A stretch of DNA of 64,000 bases from Erythrobacter donghaensis (GTDB lineage: Bacteria; Pseudomonadota; Alphaproteobacteria; Sphingomonadales; Sphingomonadaceae): NCBI RefSeq assembly GCF_002155425.1, contig NZ_MUYG01000011.1:62001-126000 (forward strand). The letters run 5' to 3'. A model generated the notes under the pieces. That model ran no database searches. It was not told the origin of the DNA and worked only from the letters and a program-made list of their open reading frames with translations. Below, piece by piece: positions 8,922 through 17,469 of this stretch. The translations under genes were made by a program, and so were the position numbers. Positions within the stretch are counted from its first letter, which is position 1, and every line of letters starts with the position of its first letter.

Positions 8922-11900
8922 ATGACGGCAGTTCGGCGGACCGGAAATATCCTTGGCACAGGCGCGCTGGTGCTGGCCTTGTCGCTCTCGGCCACGGTGC
9001 CCTCGGCGACCCTGGCTCAGGCTGGCGCTCAGGCTGAGGGCCAGCCCGGTGCTCAGGCGGCGTCGCAGGCCAATGCGGGGGCCACGACGCTGCAACTCGG
9101 ACGCAATGCCAATGGCGACAGTTGCTCGGCCTCGCGCAACTGGACCGATCCGGCGCATGGCCGCTTCTTCAAATATGCCGACATCTACTCGGTCAACTGC
9201 GCGGGGGCTGTCACCGATACGCTGGCGCGGGTGCGGCTGTTCCCGTCCTCCGCGGCGCGCAGCGATGCGAGCGCCGGGCTGCAGTGCGGCGCGGGCGAGA
9301 GCGTGAGCCTGCCGGGCTTTGCCAGCGCGGTGGCACGGCGCTGCTTCGACCCGGCGCTGGGGTTCACCACCGTGGTGATCGATGCCGACAAGCGCGGGTC
9401 GATGGTGCAGATTTCGGCGGCGCCCAACGCTGTCGGAGCGGCCTATCAGGCAGCGCTGCTGCTGACCGGGCAGGGCGCGGGTGAGGCACTCACCTCGAAC
9501 CGCAACCCCGTCGATCTGGCCGCACTTGCACCGCTGCCGGAGCGCCTTGCCTCCCGGCAGATCGCCAGCGGCCCGCGCGAGGCGGCCGAATCGCTGCTGG
9601 CGCGCGCGACCTCGCTCAACTTCCGCGGGCTGAGCGCCGATGCCTCGCGCTTCCTGCGCAATGAGCTCAGCACCCTGCCGGCCGACACCTCGGACAAGGT
9701 GCGCGCACAACTGCTGCTTGAGGCGGGCTTGGCGGATTCCAACATCCGCTTCTTCCGCAACGCGTCGATCAATATCGATGCGGCCGAGGCGGTGATCCGG
9801 CAGCTGACTCCTGCCGAGCAGCGTGAACTGCGCCCGCAGCTGGAAACCTATCGCGGTCTGCATGCGCTCAACCAGCGCGATTTCGGCAACGCGCGCCGGA
9901 TTCTCGGCACGGTAGCGAAGGAAACGCAGGCGCAGGCGCAGGGCCAGCCCGATCCTGCGGTCTTCGCACAGCTCAACAACCCCGGCACCGACAAGACCGA
10001 CCCGCGCGCCGCCATTGCCCAGCCCAATCTCGATCTCGCGCGCGAGATGGTGGTCGGGGTGCAGGGCAAGTGGGCGCTCAGCTTCGCGCAGCTGGCGCTC
10101 GGCAACCGCGCCGAAGCGCTGACCGCGATCGTCGATGCGCGCACCGAGTTGCAGGAGTTGCAGGCTCTGCTTGATGCCCAGCGCGCCGACAAGGAGGGGC
10201 TCTACTGGCTCGATGCCAAGCTGCTGCGGCAGCTGGGCCGGGTCCAGGCCGACAGCGGCGATTATGGCAGCGCGATCAAGTCCTATGACGATGCCATCGC
10301 GCTGTTGCTGCCCAACGGAACTGACGCCTCCTTCAACCCCAACGACCCGGCGATTGCGGTGCTCAAGCTTGACCGGGCGGCGATCATCAACCGCGCCGGA
10401 CAGCCCGCGGGTGTGGTCGACAAGGCCTATTCCGATGCGCTCGACGCGATGCTGGCCGCGCGCGAGGAAGGTGGCGGCTTCACGACCGGGTTGCTGCATC
10501 CCTATCTCGATAGCCTCGCCGGGCGCATGGCCAATGGCGACAAGACGGCAGCGGCACGCTATTTCTCGGCGCTTCAGGTCTCGGGCGAAAGCAGTGCCGC
10601 GCGGCAGGTGAACGAGCTTCAGCAGATCGTCTCGGCCGATCCGGGCATTGCCGAAAAGCTGCGCGAACGCGACGGGCTGGAGCGGCGGCTGGCGGCCATC
10701 CCGGTCGAAATCGCCGATGCGCGCGCCAATCCCGATCCGGCGGCGGCAGCCAGCAGGATCGCCGCGCTCGAAAGCGAGCAGAGCGCCGCGCGCCAGAAGT
10801 TCGCCGTGCTCGATGCCGATCTGGCGGCCAATGGCAAGCTGGCGCAGGTGTTCGACCGCCCGGCCGAACTCACCGATTTGCAGGCCAAGCTCAAGCCGGG
10901 CGAGGCCTATGTCCGGCTGGCAGTGATGAATGACCGCGTGTTCGGCATTCTGATCGATTCCGATCGGGCCTATGCGATCCGCCCGCGCGCGACGTCGGAT
11001 GCGCTGCTGCGCCTCACCGCCAAGCTGCGCTCGTCGCTTGCCTATGATTTCGAGACCAACCGGATCCCCGGCTTCGATCTTACCGCCTCAAGCCTGCTCT
11101 ACAGCGAACTGTTCGGGTCGGTAGACAATCAGATCAAGCGCAATACTGAGCTGGTGGTCGATGGCGGGCGGCTGTTCTCGGGCATCAGCGCGGCGATGCT
11201 GGTGACCGACGATGCGTCGGAACAGCGCTTCCGCCGTCAGACCGACAAGTCGGATTATAGCCAGGTCGCCTTCCTCGCCAAGGAGGTGTCGACCTCGGTG
11301 GCGATGTCGCCGGTGAGCTTCATCGCCTCGCGCGGGTTCAAGCCCTCGGCCGCGCCGCGCCCGCTGCTGGGGCTGGCTGCGCCGGTGGGTTTGGGTGACC
11401 AGAAAATCGGCACCGATGGCCGCTTGACGATCGGCTCTTGCCGGGTCGATGCGGCGCGCTTTGCCGGAACGATCAACCGCCTTTCGCCGATCGCCGCGAC
11501 CGAGATCAGCGAAGTTTCGGCGGCGCTGGGCCTGTCCGGCTCCCCTGCGCTGGTGAGCGGCGCGCGGTTCTCCGACACCGAACTCCAGCGGCTTGGCGGG
11601 GAAGGCGGGGAACTGGGCAATTACCAGGTCCTGCATTTCGCCACCCACGGCGTGACGGAGGGGCTGTTCGATTGCGACGATTTCCCGGCGGGCCTGCTGA
11701 CCTCGTTCGGCGGCACCGGCGAATCCGATCTGCTGCTGAGCTATGCCGAGATCGCGGGCCTGCGGCTCAACACCAATCTGGTGGTGATGTCGGCCTGTCA
11801 GACCGCCTCGCAGGTGGGCGAAGGCACGCAGCTGCGCGCCGGAGAAGCCCGCCCGGGCGACACGCTCGACGGGCTGGTGCGATCGTTCTTTGCGGCCGGC

Positions 11901-12143
11901 AGCCGCGCGGTGATGGCGACCTATTGGGAGACGTCGAACGCGGGGCAGTCCGAGGTGTTCATGTCGGCCTTCTATGCCGCTGCGCGCGACCGTTCGATCG
12001 TGCTGGCGACCAACCAGGCGCAGCGCACCATGCTGAACGATCCCTCGACCTCGCACCCGTTCTACTGGGCCGGGTTCTTCGTGGTCGGCCAGACCAACAA
12101 TCAGGTGCTCAGTGGACGTGCAGCCAGCGTCGCTGTACGCTAG
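8922..12143 (+). CDS. Exported TPR-CHAT domain protein (caspase-like protease)
   Basis: This 1073-aa protein has an N-terminal Sec signal peptide (about residues 1-33, cleavage near LAQA). A TPR-like alpha-helical region follows (about 200-620), with a short coiled-coil-like stretch around 575-640. The C-terminal CHAT domain (about 700-1065) carries the His-Cys dyad of clan CD peptidases: H909 in LHFATHG and C959 in VVMSACQTA. Both catalytic residues are present, so it is predicted to be an active cysteine protease. The signal peptide places it in the periplasm or outside, which is unusual compared with cytoplasmic CHAT/TPR-CHAT proteins. It starts 14 bp after the TpsA stop with AAGGAG at 8906-8911, and its stop is 8 bp before the PAAR ATG. 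A role in maturing or releasing the TpsA exoprotein is an inference from the operon. Confidence 0.87.
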   Translation: MTAVRRTGNILGTGALVLALSLSATVPSATLAQAGAQAEGQPGAQAASQANAGATTLQLGRNANGDSCSASRNWTDPAHGRFFKYADIYSVNCAGAVTDTLARVRLFPSSAARSDASAGLQCGAGESVSLPGFASAVARRCFDPALGFTTVVIDADKRGSMVQISAAPNAVGAAYQAALLLTGQGAGEALTSNRNPVDLAALAPLPERLASRQIASGPREAAESLLARATSLNFRGLSADASRFLRNELSTLPADTSDKVRAQLLLEAGLADSNIRFFRNASINIDAAEAVIRQLTPAEQRELRPQLETYRGLHALNQRDFGNARRILGTVAKETQAQAQGQPDPAVFAQLNNPGTDKTDPRAAIAQPNLDLAREMVVGVQGKWALSFAQLALGNRAEALTAIVDARTELQELQALLDAQRADKEGLYWLDAKLLRQLGRVQADSGDYGSAIKSYDDAIALLLPNGTDASFNPNDPAIAVLKLDRAAIINRAGQPAGVVDKAYSDALDAMLAAREEGGGFTTGLLHPYLDSLAGRMANGDKTAAARYFSALQVSGESSAARQVNELQQIVSADPGIAEKLRERDGLERRLAAIPVEIADARANPDPAAAASRIAALESEQSAARQKFAVLDADLAANGKLAQVFDRPAELTDLQAKLKPGEAYVRLAVMNDRVFGILIDSDRAYAIRPRATSDALLRLTAKLRSSLAYDFETNRIPGFDLTASSLLYSELFGSVDNQIKRNTELVVDGGRLFSGISAAMLVTDDASEQRFRRQTDKSDYSQVAFLAKEVSTSVAMSPVSFIASRGFKPSAAPRPLLGLAAPVGLGDQKIGTDGRLTIGSCRVDAARFAGTINRLSPIAATEISEVSAALGLSGSPALVSGARFSDTELQRLGGEGGELGNYQVLHFATHGVTEGLFDCDDFPAGLLTSFGGTGESDLLLSYAEIAGLRLNTNLVVMSACQTASQVGEGTQLRAGEARPGDTLDGLVRSFFAAGSRAVMATYWETSNAGQSEVFMSAFYAAARDRSIVLATNQAQRTMLNDPSTSHPFYWAGFFVVGQTNNQVLSGRAASVAVR

Positions 12144-12151
12144 ACCACGTT

Positions 12152-12583
12152 ATGCCGCCCGCCGCCCGCATCACTGACATGCACACCTGCCCGATGGTCA
12201 ATCCCGGGCCGGTGCCGCATGTCGGCGGGCCGGTTATCAAGGGCCAGCCCAATGTGCTGACGTGCATGATGCCGCAGGCGCGGATCAGCGACATGTGCGT
12301 GTGCGTCGGTCCGCCCGATGTGATCGTCAAGGGATCGGCGACGGTGCTGGTCGGCAGCCTGCCCGCCGCGCGGCTCGGCGATACCACCGCGCATGGCGGC
12401 GTGATCGTCAGCGGCGCGCCGACGGTGCTGATCGGCGACAGCGCCAATTCGGGCGGCGGCGGTGGCGGGGCTGGCATGGGCATGGCCGTGCCGGTGCCCT
12501 TTTCGGCTCCCAACCTTCAGACCAAGGCGATGATCGGCGCGCACAAGGAAGCCAAGCCCTTCTGCCGCATCTGCCAGCAATGA
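12152..12583 (+). CDS. PAAR-domain T6SS spike-tip protein
   Basis: This 143-aa protein would fold into the Zn-binding cone that caps the VgrG trimer at the tip of the type VI spike. It begins MPPAARITDMHTCP and has the repeated P-x-V-L-x-G and AxxTDxxxH-like PAAR pattern over residues 1-98. The second half of the cone reads ARLGDTTAHGG, with His and Cys that could bind metal. A Gly-rich linker and a short C-terminal tail with a CRIC motif follow, and there is no fused toxin. The frame is open far upstream, but the canonical PAAR start is the ATG at 12152, only 8 bp after the CHAT stop and without a clear Shine-Dalgarno. Translation may therefore be coupled to the CHAT gene. The DUF4123 adaptor gene follows after 18 bp, a usual PAAR partner. 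Confidence 0.9.
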   Translation: MPPAARITDMHTCPMVNPGPVPHVGGPVIKGQPNVLTCMMPQARISDMCVCVGPPDVIVKGSATVLVGSLPAARLGDTTAHGGVIVSGAPTVLIGDSANSGGGGGGAGMGMAVPVPFSAPNLQTKAMIGAHKEAKPFCRICQQ

Positions 12584-12601
12584 TCCCATTGGCGGCCTTG
12601 C

Positions 12602-13114
12602 ATGGCTGACTGGTTCGCAATGGTGGACGGGGCCGCCGACCCGCGGCTCTACCCGCTGATTGCCTCTGCCAGCGAACATGCCTGCCTCTACGAGGCTGAC
12701 TACCCCGAGGACACCCTTGCCGCGCTGCCGCATCTGGTGCGCCTCGTGCCCGGCGAGCAGCTGCCCGAGCTGTGGCGGCGGCACGAATCCGGGCGGTTTT
12801 GGGGAATGGCGATCCGCTCGCCGCTGGGCTTCAAGCCGCTGCGCCGCCACCTGCGCAAGTTCACCACCGCGCGCCTGCCGCTCGGCGATGTGGTGCTGTT
12901 TCGCTTCTGGGATCCGCGGGTCTTCGCGACCTTTGCCGAAAGCGCGACGCCCGAGGAGATCGGGCCGTTCTTTCAGGGGATCGAAGCGGTGATCATCGAT
13001 CTCGGCCCGGGCGGGCGCAAGCGGTACTGGTGGGACGGCGGTGTCAGGACGGCGGAAGGTCATCCGTCAGGCAGCGCACCGAGCTCGCATCCACCGCGGC
13101 CGCAGCCCGCGTGA
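12602..13114 (+). CDS. DUF4123 protein, T6SS effector adaptor/chaperone
   Basis: This 170-aa protein matches the DUF4123 (Tap/TEC) family, whose members hold a cognate effector and load it on VgrG or PAAR. Visible family features are the N-terminal VDGAADPRLYPLI stretch, acidic YEADYPEDTLA, HLVRL, the GFKPLRRHLRKF core, and the DVVLFRFWDPRVF motif about two-thirds along. The last ~30 residues are Pro/Ser-rich and overlap the 3' end of the M23 peptidase gene by 71 bp on the opposite strand. It lies directly after the PAAR gene. The expected effector gene is not found downstream, which is odd for this family. Its client is unknown; candidates are an effector encoded elsewhere or a product of this operon. 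Confidence 0.83.
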   Translation: MADWFAMVDGAADPRLYPLIASASEHACLYEADYPEDTLAALPHLVRLVPGEQLPELWRRHESGRFWGMAIRSPLGFKPLRRHLRKFTTARLPLGDVVLFRFWDPRVFATFAESATPEEIGPFFQGIEAVIIDLGPGGRKRYWWDGGVRTAEGHPSGSAPSSHPPRPQPA

Positions 13115-14459
13115 CCTTGGGGCTCTGCGAGATTTCTGCGATGGTCGCCTTGCGCTGCGAGAGATACATCCTGAGCTCGTCCGCCGCCAGCGCCTCGCTC
13201 ACGGTGTTCTCGAAGCTGAGCGGATCGACGTAGTCGCCCGCCACCCGGATCTCGAAATGCAGGTGCGGCCCGGTCGAACCGCCGGTCGTGCCGACATAGC
13301 CGATCACCTGCCCCTGCGTCACCGGGCCGCCGACCGCCAAGCCGTCGGCAAAGGCATCGAGGTGCATGTAGCGCGTCTCAAGCCCGTCGCCATGATCGAT
13401 CTTGATGAGGTTGCCCGCGCCCCCCGCCATCGCCCGGAACAGCACCGTCCCCTTGCCCGCCGCATAGATCGGGGTGCCGGTGGGGGCGGCGAAATCGACG
13501 CCGTTGTGGTTTTTGGGGGTCTTGTAGATCGGGTGAAAGCGCGGCCCGAATTTCGAGGTGATGCGCGCGCCGTCGACCGGGGTGCGCATTAGCGAGCGGG
13601 CGTTGCCCTGCCCTTTCTCGTCGAACCAGCGCGGCACGTTCTCGTTGCTTGGCACATAGGCGAAGAACACGCGCCGCACGCCGCCGGTCTCGAACTCGAC
13701 CGAAACCAGCCGCGGCGGCTCGACCTCGCGGCCGCTGGCGGTGACGGTTTCCTCCCACACCGCGCGGAACTTGTCGCCGACGCGGATCTGCGCCCAGTCG
13801 ACGTCGAAAGCGAAGGCCTGGGTGAAATCGCTGACCAGCCCGTTGGGGATGCCCGCGTCGACCGCCGAGGCGTAGAAGGTGCAATCGTCATAGACCCCGC
13901 TCGCTTCGCGGAAGCGCACCTGTGCGGTTTCGACCACGCTTTCGCGCTTGAAACTGTCGGGGCCCGCGCGCACCAGCCGTACGGTCGCGCCGTTGCCGAG
14001 CTCGGCATTGAGCGCGTGGATCGCGGGGCTGCCGCCGGCCCGGTCGAGCTCGACCGAGACCATCATCGGCTCGATCGTGCCGAGCGCGGCGATCACTTCG
14101 CGCGCGGCGCGCCCTGCATCACTCGCCGGAATGCCGAGGCCTTCGAGATTGGCGCTGAGCTGGGCCAGATCGGCGGCCTGGAAGATCATCGTCTCGAACT
14201 TGGGTGCTGTCGGAGCAGCGGGCTTGGCGGCGGCTGCGGCCTCGTGCGCTTCGACCCCCGGCTTTCCAGTGAACGCGCCCCAAGGCACGAACACCGCGAT
14301 CGCCCCCAGCGCCAGCACTGCGGCGACCCCTCCGCCGAGCCACAGCATGGCCGGACGGCGGGAGGACGATGGTGGCGGTGTCTCAGGTTCAGGTGCGCTT
14401 GGCGGCACCCCGGGCTGCACCCAGGTGCGCGGATTGAAGCTGGTGGATTCTGGCTCCAT
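13044..14459 (-). CDS. Membrane-anchored M23-family peptidoglycan endopeptidase
   Basis: This 471-aa protein has a Pro-rich cytoplasmic tail (1-36), a single transmembrane helix (about 38-61, LWLGGGVAAVLALGAIAVF) and a periplasmic portion. The C-terminal LytM/M23 domain spans about 300-425. Zn and catalytic residues are all present: H318-x3-D322 (HNGVD), H366 (RYMHLD) and H399-L-H401. It is therefore expected to cut peptide cross-links in peptidoglycan. It faces away from tssK and its 3' end overlaps the DUF4123 gene tail-to-tail. Cell-wall hydrolases accompany some T6SS loci to open the wall for assembly (MltE in EAEC, TagX in Acinetobacter), and such a role here is inferred. A plain cell-division or envelope hydrolase is the alternative. 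The ATG at 14459 was chosen for the complete N-tail. Confidence 0.88.
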   Translation of the reverse strand: MEPESTSFNPRTWVQPGVPPSAPEPETPPPSSSRRPAMLWLGGGVAAVLALGAIAVFVPWGAFTGKPGVEAHEAAAAAKPAAPTAPKFETMIFQAADLAQLSANLEGLGIPASDAGRAAREVIAALGTIEPMMVSVELDRAGGSPAIHALNAELGNGATVRLVRAGPDSFKRESVVETAQVRFREASGVYDDCTFYASAVDAGIPNGLVSDFTQAFAFDVDWAQIRVGDKFRAVWEETVTASGREVEPPRLVSVEFETGGVRRVFFAYVPSNENVPRWFDEKGQGNARSLMRTPVDGARITSKFGPRFHPIYKTPKNHNGVDFAAPTGTPIYAAGKGTVLFRAMAGGAGNLIKIDHGDGLETRYMHLDAFADGLAVGGPVTQGQVIGYVGTTGGSTGPHLHFEIRVAGDYVDPLSFENTVSEALAADELRMYLSQRKATIAEISQSPKVTRAAAAVDASSVRCLTDDLPPS

Positions 14460-14602
14460 CGCGGCGGCTTTCCAACTCCCGGCCCCCAGGGAATGAAAGC
14501 GCGGAGCAGCAACGCTGATCGAAAAGGCTACTGCGCACGCACGCCGCGCTTTATCTGGCCTGCGTCCTATGCTTAACTGGATGCGGATGAGGGGGCAAGT
14601 GG

Positions 14603-15940
14603 ATGAGCGATAGAAATCGTGTTGCGTGGCGGGAGGGCATGTTCCTGCGGCCGCAGCACTTCCAGGCTCAGGATCGCTTCATCGAAAGCTTCGTGTCGGC
14701 GCGGCACGATTGGGCGCTGCCCTTTTCGTGGGGGCTGGTCGAGATCGAGATCGATCAGGCCCTGTCCGAGCTGGGCCAGTTCGCGATCCGCAAGGCGCGC
14801 GGGGTTATGCCCGACGGCACGCCCTTCGCCATCCCCGCCGATATGCCAGCGCCCGCCCCGCTGGCGATCAATCCGCAGACCCGCGATGCGGTGATCTATC
14901 TCACCCTGCCGCCGCGCACGGCGGGGGCAGTGGAGTTCATGGAAGCGGGCAGCGGCTCGCTCGATGCGCGCTTTCTGGTGGCCGAGGCTTCGATCGGCGA
15001 CAATTTCGCCAGCGAGCGCACGATCGAGGAGATCGAGCTGGGCACCGCCAACCTGCGCTACGGCATCACCCCGGACGAGACCGAGGGGCGCCTGCTGCTG
15101 GGCGTGGCGCGCATCCGCGAAGTGGCGGGCAAGCGGCTGGTGTTCGACGATCGCTACATCGCCCCGACGCTCGATCTGGCGGCCTGCCGGTTGCGCCCGG
15201 TGCTCACCGACCTGATCGGACGCGCCGATCAGCTGGTCTCCGAACTGGCCCTGCGCGCAGCCGAGACGATTGAGGGTGGGCAAGACACCTACCGCGCCTT
15301 CCTGATGCTGCAGGCGCTCAATCGCTGGATCGCGATCCTCGGCCATCTCGCGCACATGCCCGCGATCCATCCCGAACGCGCCTTCGAGAATCTGCTGGCC
15401 ATGGCGGGTGAATTGTCGACGCTGACCCGCAAGGAGCGGCGTCCGCCCGAACTGCCGAAATATGATCACGAGAACCTGCAGGCCTGCTTCGACCCGGTGA
15501 TCGATCTGTTGCAGCTGCTGCTGTCGGCGGGGATCACCTATTCGGTCGAGCAGCTCAAGCTCGACCGCAAGGGGCCGGGGCAGTTCATGCACGTGATCAA
15601 GAACCGCACGCTGCTGCGCCAGAGCTTCCTGTTCCTGGCGGTGACCGATTCGACCAAGTCGATGGAGGAAATCCGCAAGCGCTTCCCCGCGATGTGCAAG
15701 ATCGGGCCGAACACCAAGATGCCGACGCTGATCGCCTCGGCGCTGCCGGGCATTCCGCTGCGGCACGTCACCACGCCGCCCGGCCAGCTTCATGCGCTGC
15801 CGGGCTATGTCTATTTCGAACTCGATCGCGGAGCGCCGGACTGGCCGGAAGTCTACGATGCAGCGGCGCTGGGCCTGTTCGTCTCCGACGTCTGGCCGCA
15901 ACTCAACCTCGAACTGTGGGCGGTTAAGCAGAAGCAATGA
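14603..15940 (+). CDS. tssK: T6SS baseplate subunit TssK
   Basis: This 445-aa baseplate protein connects the TssFGE-VgrG wedge complex to the TssLM membrane complex. The N-terminus (WREGMFLRPQHFQAQDRFIE) is the classic TssK/ImpJ/VasE signature. Length matches the family. The ATG at 14603 follows a G-rich Shine-Dalgarno at about 14589-14595. The stop overlaps the tssL start by 4 nt (ATGA at 15937), indicating translational coupling. It begins a + strand run, tssK-tssL-tssM-tagF-pppA-ppkA. A 143-bp gap to the divergent M23 gene should contain the promoters for both. Confidence 0.96.
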   Translation: MSDRNRVAWREGMFLRPQHFQAQDRFIESFVSARHDWALPFSWGLVEIEIDQALSELGQFAIRKARGVMPDGTPFAIPADMPAPAPLAINPQTRDAVIYLTLPPRTAGAVEFMEAGSGSLDARFLVAEASIGDNFASERTIEEIELGTANLRYGITPDETEGRLLLGVARIREVAGKRLVFDDRYIAPTLDLAACRLRPVLTDLIGRADQLVSELALRAAETIEGGQDTYRAFLMLQALNRWIAILGHLAHMPAIHPERAFENLLAMAGELSTLTRKERRPPELPKYDHENLQACFDPVIDLLQLLLSAGITYSVEQLKLDRKGPGQFMHVIKNRTLLRQSFLFLAVTDSTKSMEEIRKRFPAMCKIGPNTKMPTLIASALPGIPLRHVTTPPGQLHALPGYVYFELDRGAPDWPEVYDAAALGLFVSDVWPQLNLELWAVKQKQ

Positions 15941-17445
15941 CCAGCGACGATCGCAACAAGACCGTGTTCCGCCCCTCGCCGCTCAAGCGCGGTGCCGGAA
16001 CTGGCGGAGATGGCGCCGCACCCGCGCCAGGCCAGCCCCCGGCACAGGGCGGATTTTCAGGCGGGATGGGCGATTGGGATCAGAACGCGCCCCCGGCGGG
16101 ATTGCCCGCTGGGGGCGCTTCGCCATTGGGCCCGGGCGGGGGTAGCTCCGGTGGCGGGGGCGGAGGCTTCAGCCCGCTGGCGCAGGACCCCTTCGGCGCC
16201 GCGCCGGGCCAGCCTGCGACGCGCGAGCCGGTGCTGGCGCAGGAGCAGTTCAGCGATTCGGTGCCCCAGCCCCCGCAGCCGCGGCGCGATCGCAATGTGT
16301 TGATGGCCCACGCCGCGCCGGTGCTGGCGATGGCCGCCGCGCTGCAATCGGGCCGCTGGCAGGTATCGATGGGCGAGTTCCACCGCCGCGCCACCGAAGC
16401 GATCAGCGCCTTCGACGCGGCGATCCAGCCGGTCTACCCCGACGCGGTCAAGCAGCGCGCCAAATATGCCCTGTGCGCCACGATCGACGATATCGCCCAG
16501 AACCTGCCCGGCGTCGGCGGAGGCGGGGCCGAATGGGCCCAGCGCAACATGGTAGTGATCTTCTTCCGCGAAAACATCGCAGGCGATCGCTTCTGGGAAT
16601 TCGTCGACGAAGTGCTGCGCGATCCGGCGCGCAACCGCGATCTGATCGAGCTGTTCCATGCCTGCCTTGCCGCCGGGTTCGAAGGCCGCACCCGCGCGAT
16701 GCCTGACGGGCACAATCGCAAGGGGCAGGTGATGGCGAGCCTCATCGCCGCGCTGGATCATGTCCGCAGCCTCTCGCAAAGCGAGATCGTCAGCCAGTGG
16801 CGCGGCACGCCGACGCCGCGCAAGAGCCACAATTTCTGGAGCGTGATCGGGCTCGCCGCAGCACTCGCGGCGGGGCTGTGCTTCCTCGTCTTCCTCGTGT
16901 TCTTCGTCACGCTGATGCTGACCGGGGAGGACGCCTACAACCGCGTCGCGGGGCTGTTCCCCGATGAGCCAGTTGCGCTCACCCGGCAGGCCCAGCCGCT
17001 TGCCTTGCCGCCCAGCGGCACCGAAGCGCGGCTCAAGACCTTCCTCGCCGAGGAAATCGCCGCCGGGCTGGTGGTGGTCGACGGCAACCGGGTGCGCACC
17101 ACGGTCGGCACGCTGTTCGAACCCGCCGCCGCCAGTCTGGTTGCCGGACGCGAGGCGATTTTCGAGAAGATCGGCAAGGCGATCGAGCTCGAGAAAGGGC
17201 CGGTGACGGTCGAGGGCCATGCCGATTCCGACAAGATCAGCCCCACCATCGAATTTGCCGACAACCTCGCCCTGTCCAAGGCCCGGGCCGAGACTGTCGC
17301 ACAGATCGTGCGCGCGCAGCTCAGCGATGGCGGGCGGATCACCGTGGTCGGGCTGGGCGACACCGTCCCGCTCGCCTCCAACGCCACGGCGGAGGGCAAG
17401 GCGCAAAACCGCCGGGTCGAATTCGTGGTCGAGCTGGGCAACTAG
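15937..17445 (+). CDS. tssL: T6SS membrane protein TssL (DotU/IcmH) fused to an OmpA-like domain
   Basis: This 502-aa inner-membrane component binds TssM and the baseplate. In order: a disordered Gly/Pro/Ala-rich tail (1-115), the cytoplasmic DotU/IcmH helical domain (about 120-290), one transmembrane helix (about 302-328) and a periplasmic OmpA-like peptidoglycan-binding domain (about 385-502). The last carries VEGHADS and the NRRVEFVVEL ending. The extreme N-terminus has T9 in a K-T-V-F-R-P context. In Agrobacterium, phosphorylation of an N-terminal TssL Thr by PpkA creates the FHA-protein docking site, and T9 is the natural candidate here. The start ATG lies in the ATGA overlap with tssK, and tssM follows 24 bp later. 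The OmpA fusion would anchor the complex to peptidoglycan. Confidence 0.95.
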   Translation: MTSDDRNKTVFRPSPLKRGAGTGGDGAAPAPGQPPAQGGFSGGMGDWDQNAPPAGLPAGGASPLGPGGGSSGGGGGGFSPLAQDPFGAAPGQPATREPVLAQEQFSDSVPQPPQPRRDRNVLMAHAAPVLAMAAALQSGRWQVSMGEFHRRATEAISAFDAAIQPVYPDAVKQRAKYALCATIDDIAQNLPGVGGGGAEWAQRNMVVIFFRENIAGDRFWEFVDEVLRDPARNRDLIELFHACLAAGFEGRTRAMPDGHNRKGQVMASLIAALDHVRSLSQSEIVSQWRGTPTPRKSHNFWSVIGLAAALAAGLCFLVFLVFFVTLMLTGEDAYNRVAGLFPDEPVALTRQAQPLALPPSGTEARLKTFLAEEIAAGLVVVDGNRVRTTVGTLFEPAAASLVAGREAIFEKIGKAIELEKGPVTVEGHADSDKISPTIEFADNLALSKARAETVAQIVRAQLSDGGRITVVGLGDTVPLASNATAEGKAQNRRVEFVVELGN

Positions 17446-17469
17446 GCGTCAGGCGGGGGCAAGATTGCA

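Noticed and set aside
11438-12151. 238-residue N-terminal extension in frame with the PAAR gene
   Set aside because: It overlaps the CHAT catalytic domain in another frame, and MPPAARITDMHTCP is the canonical PAAR start.
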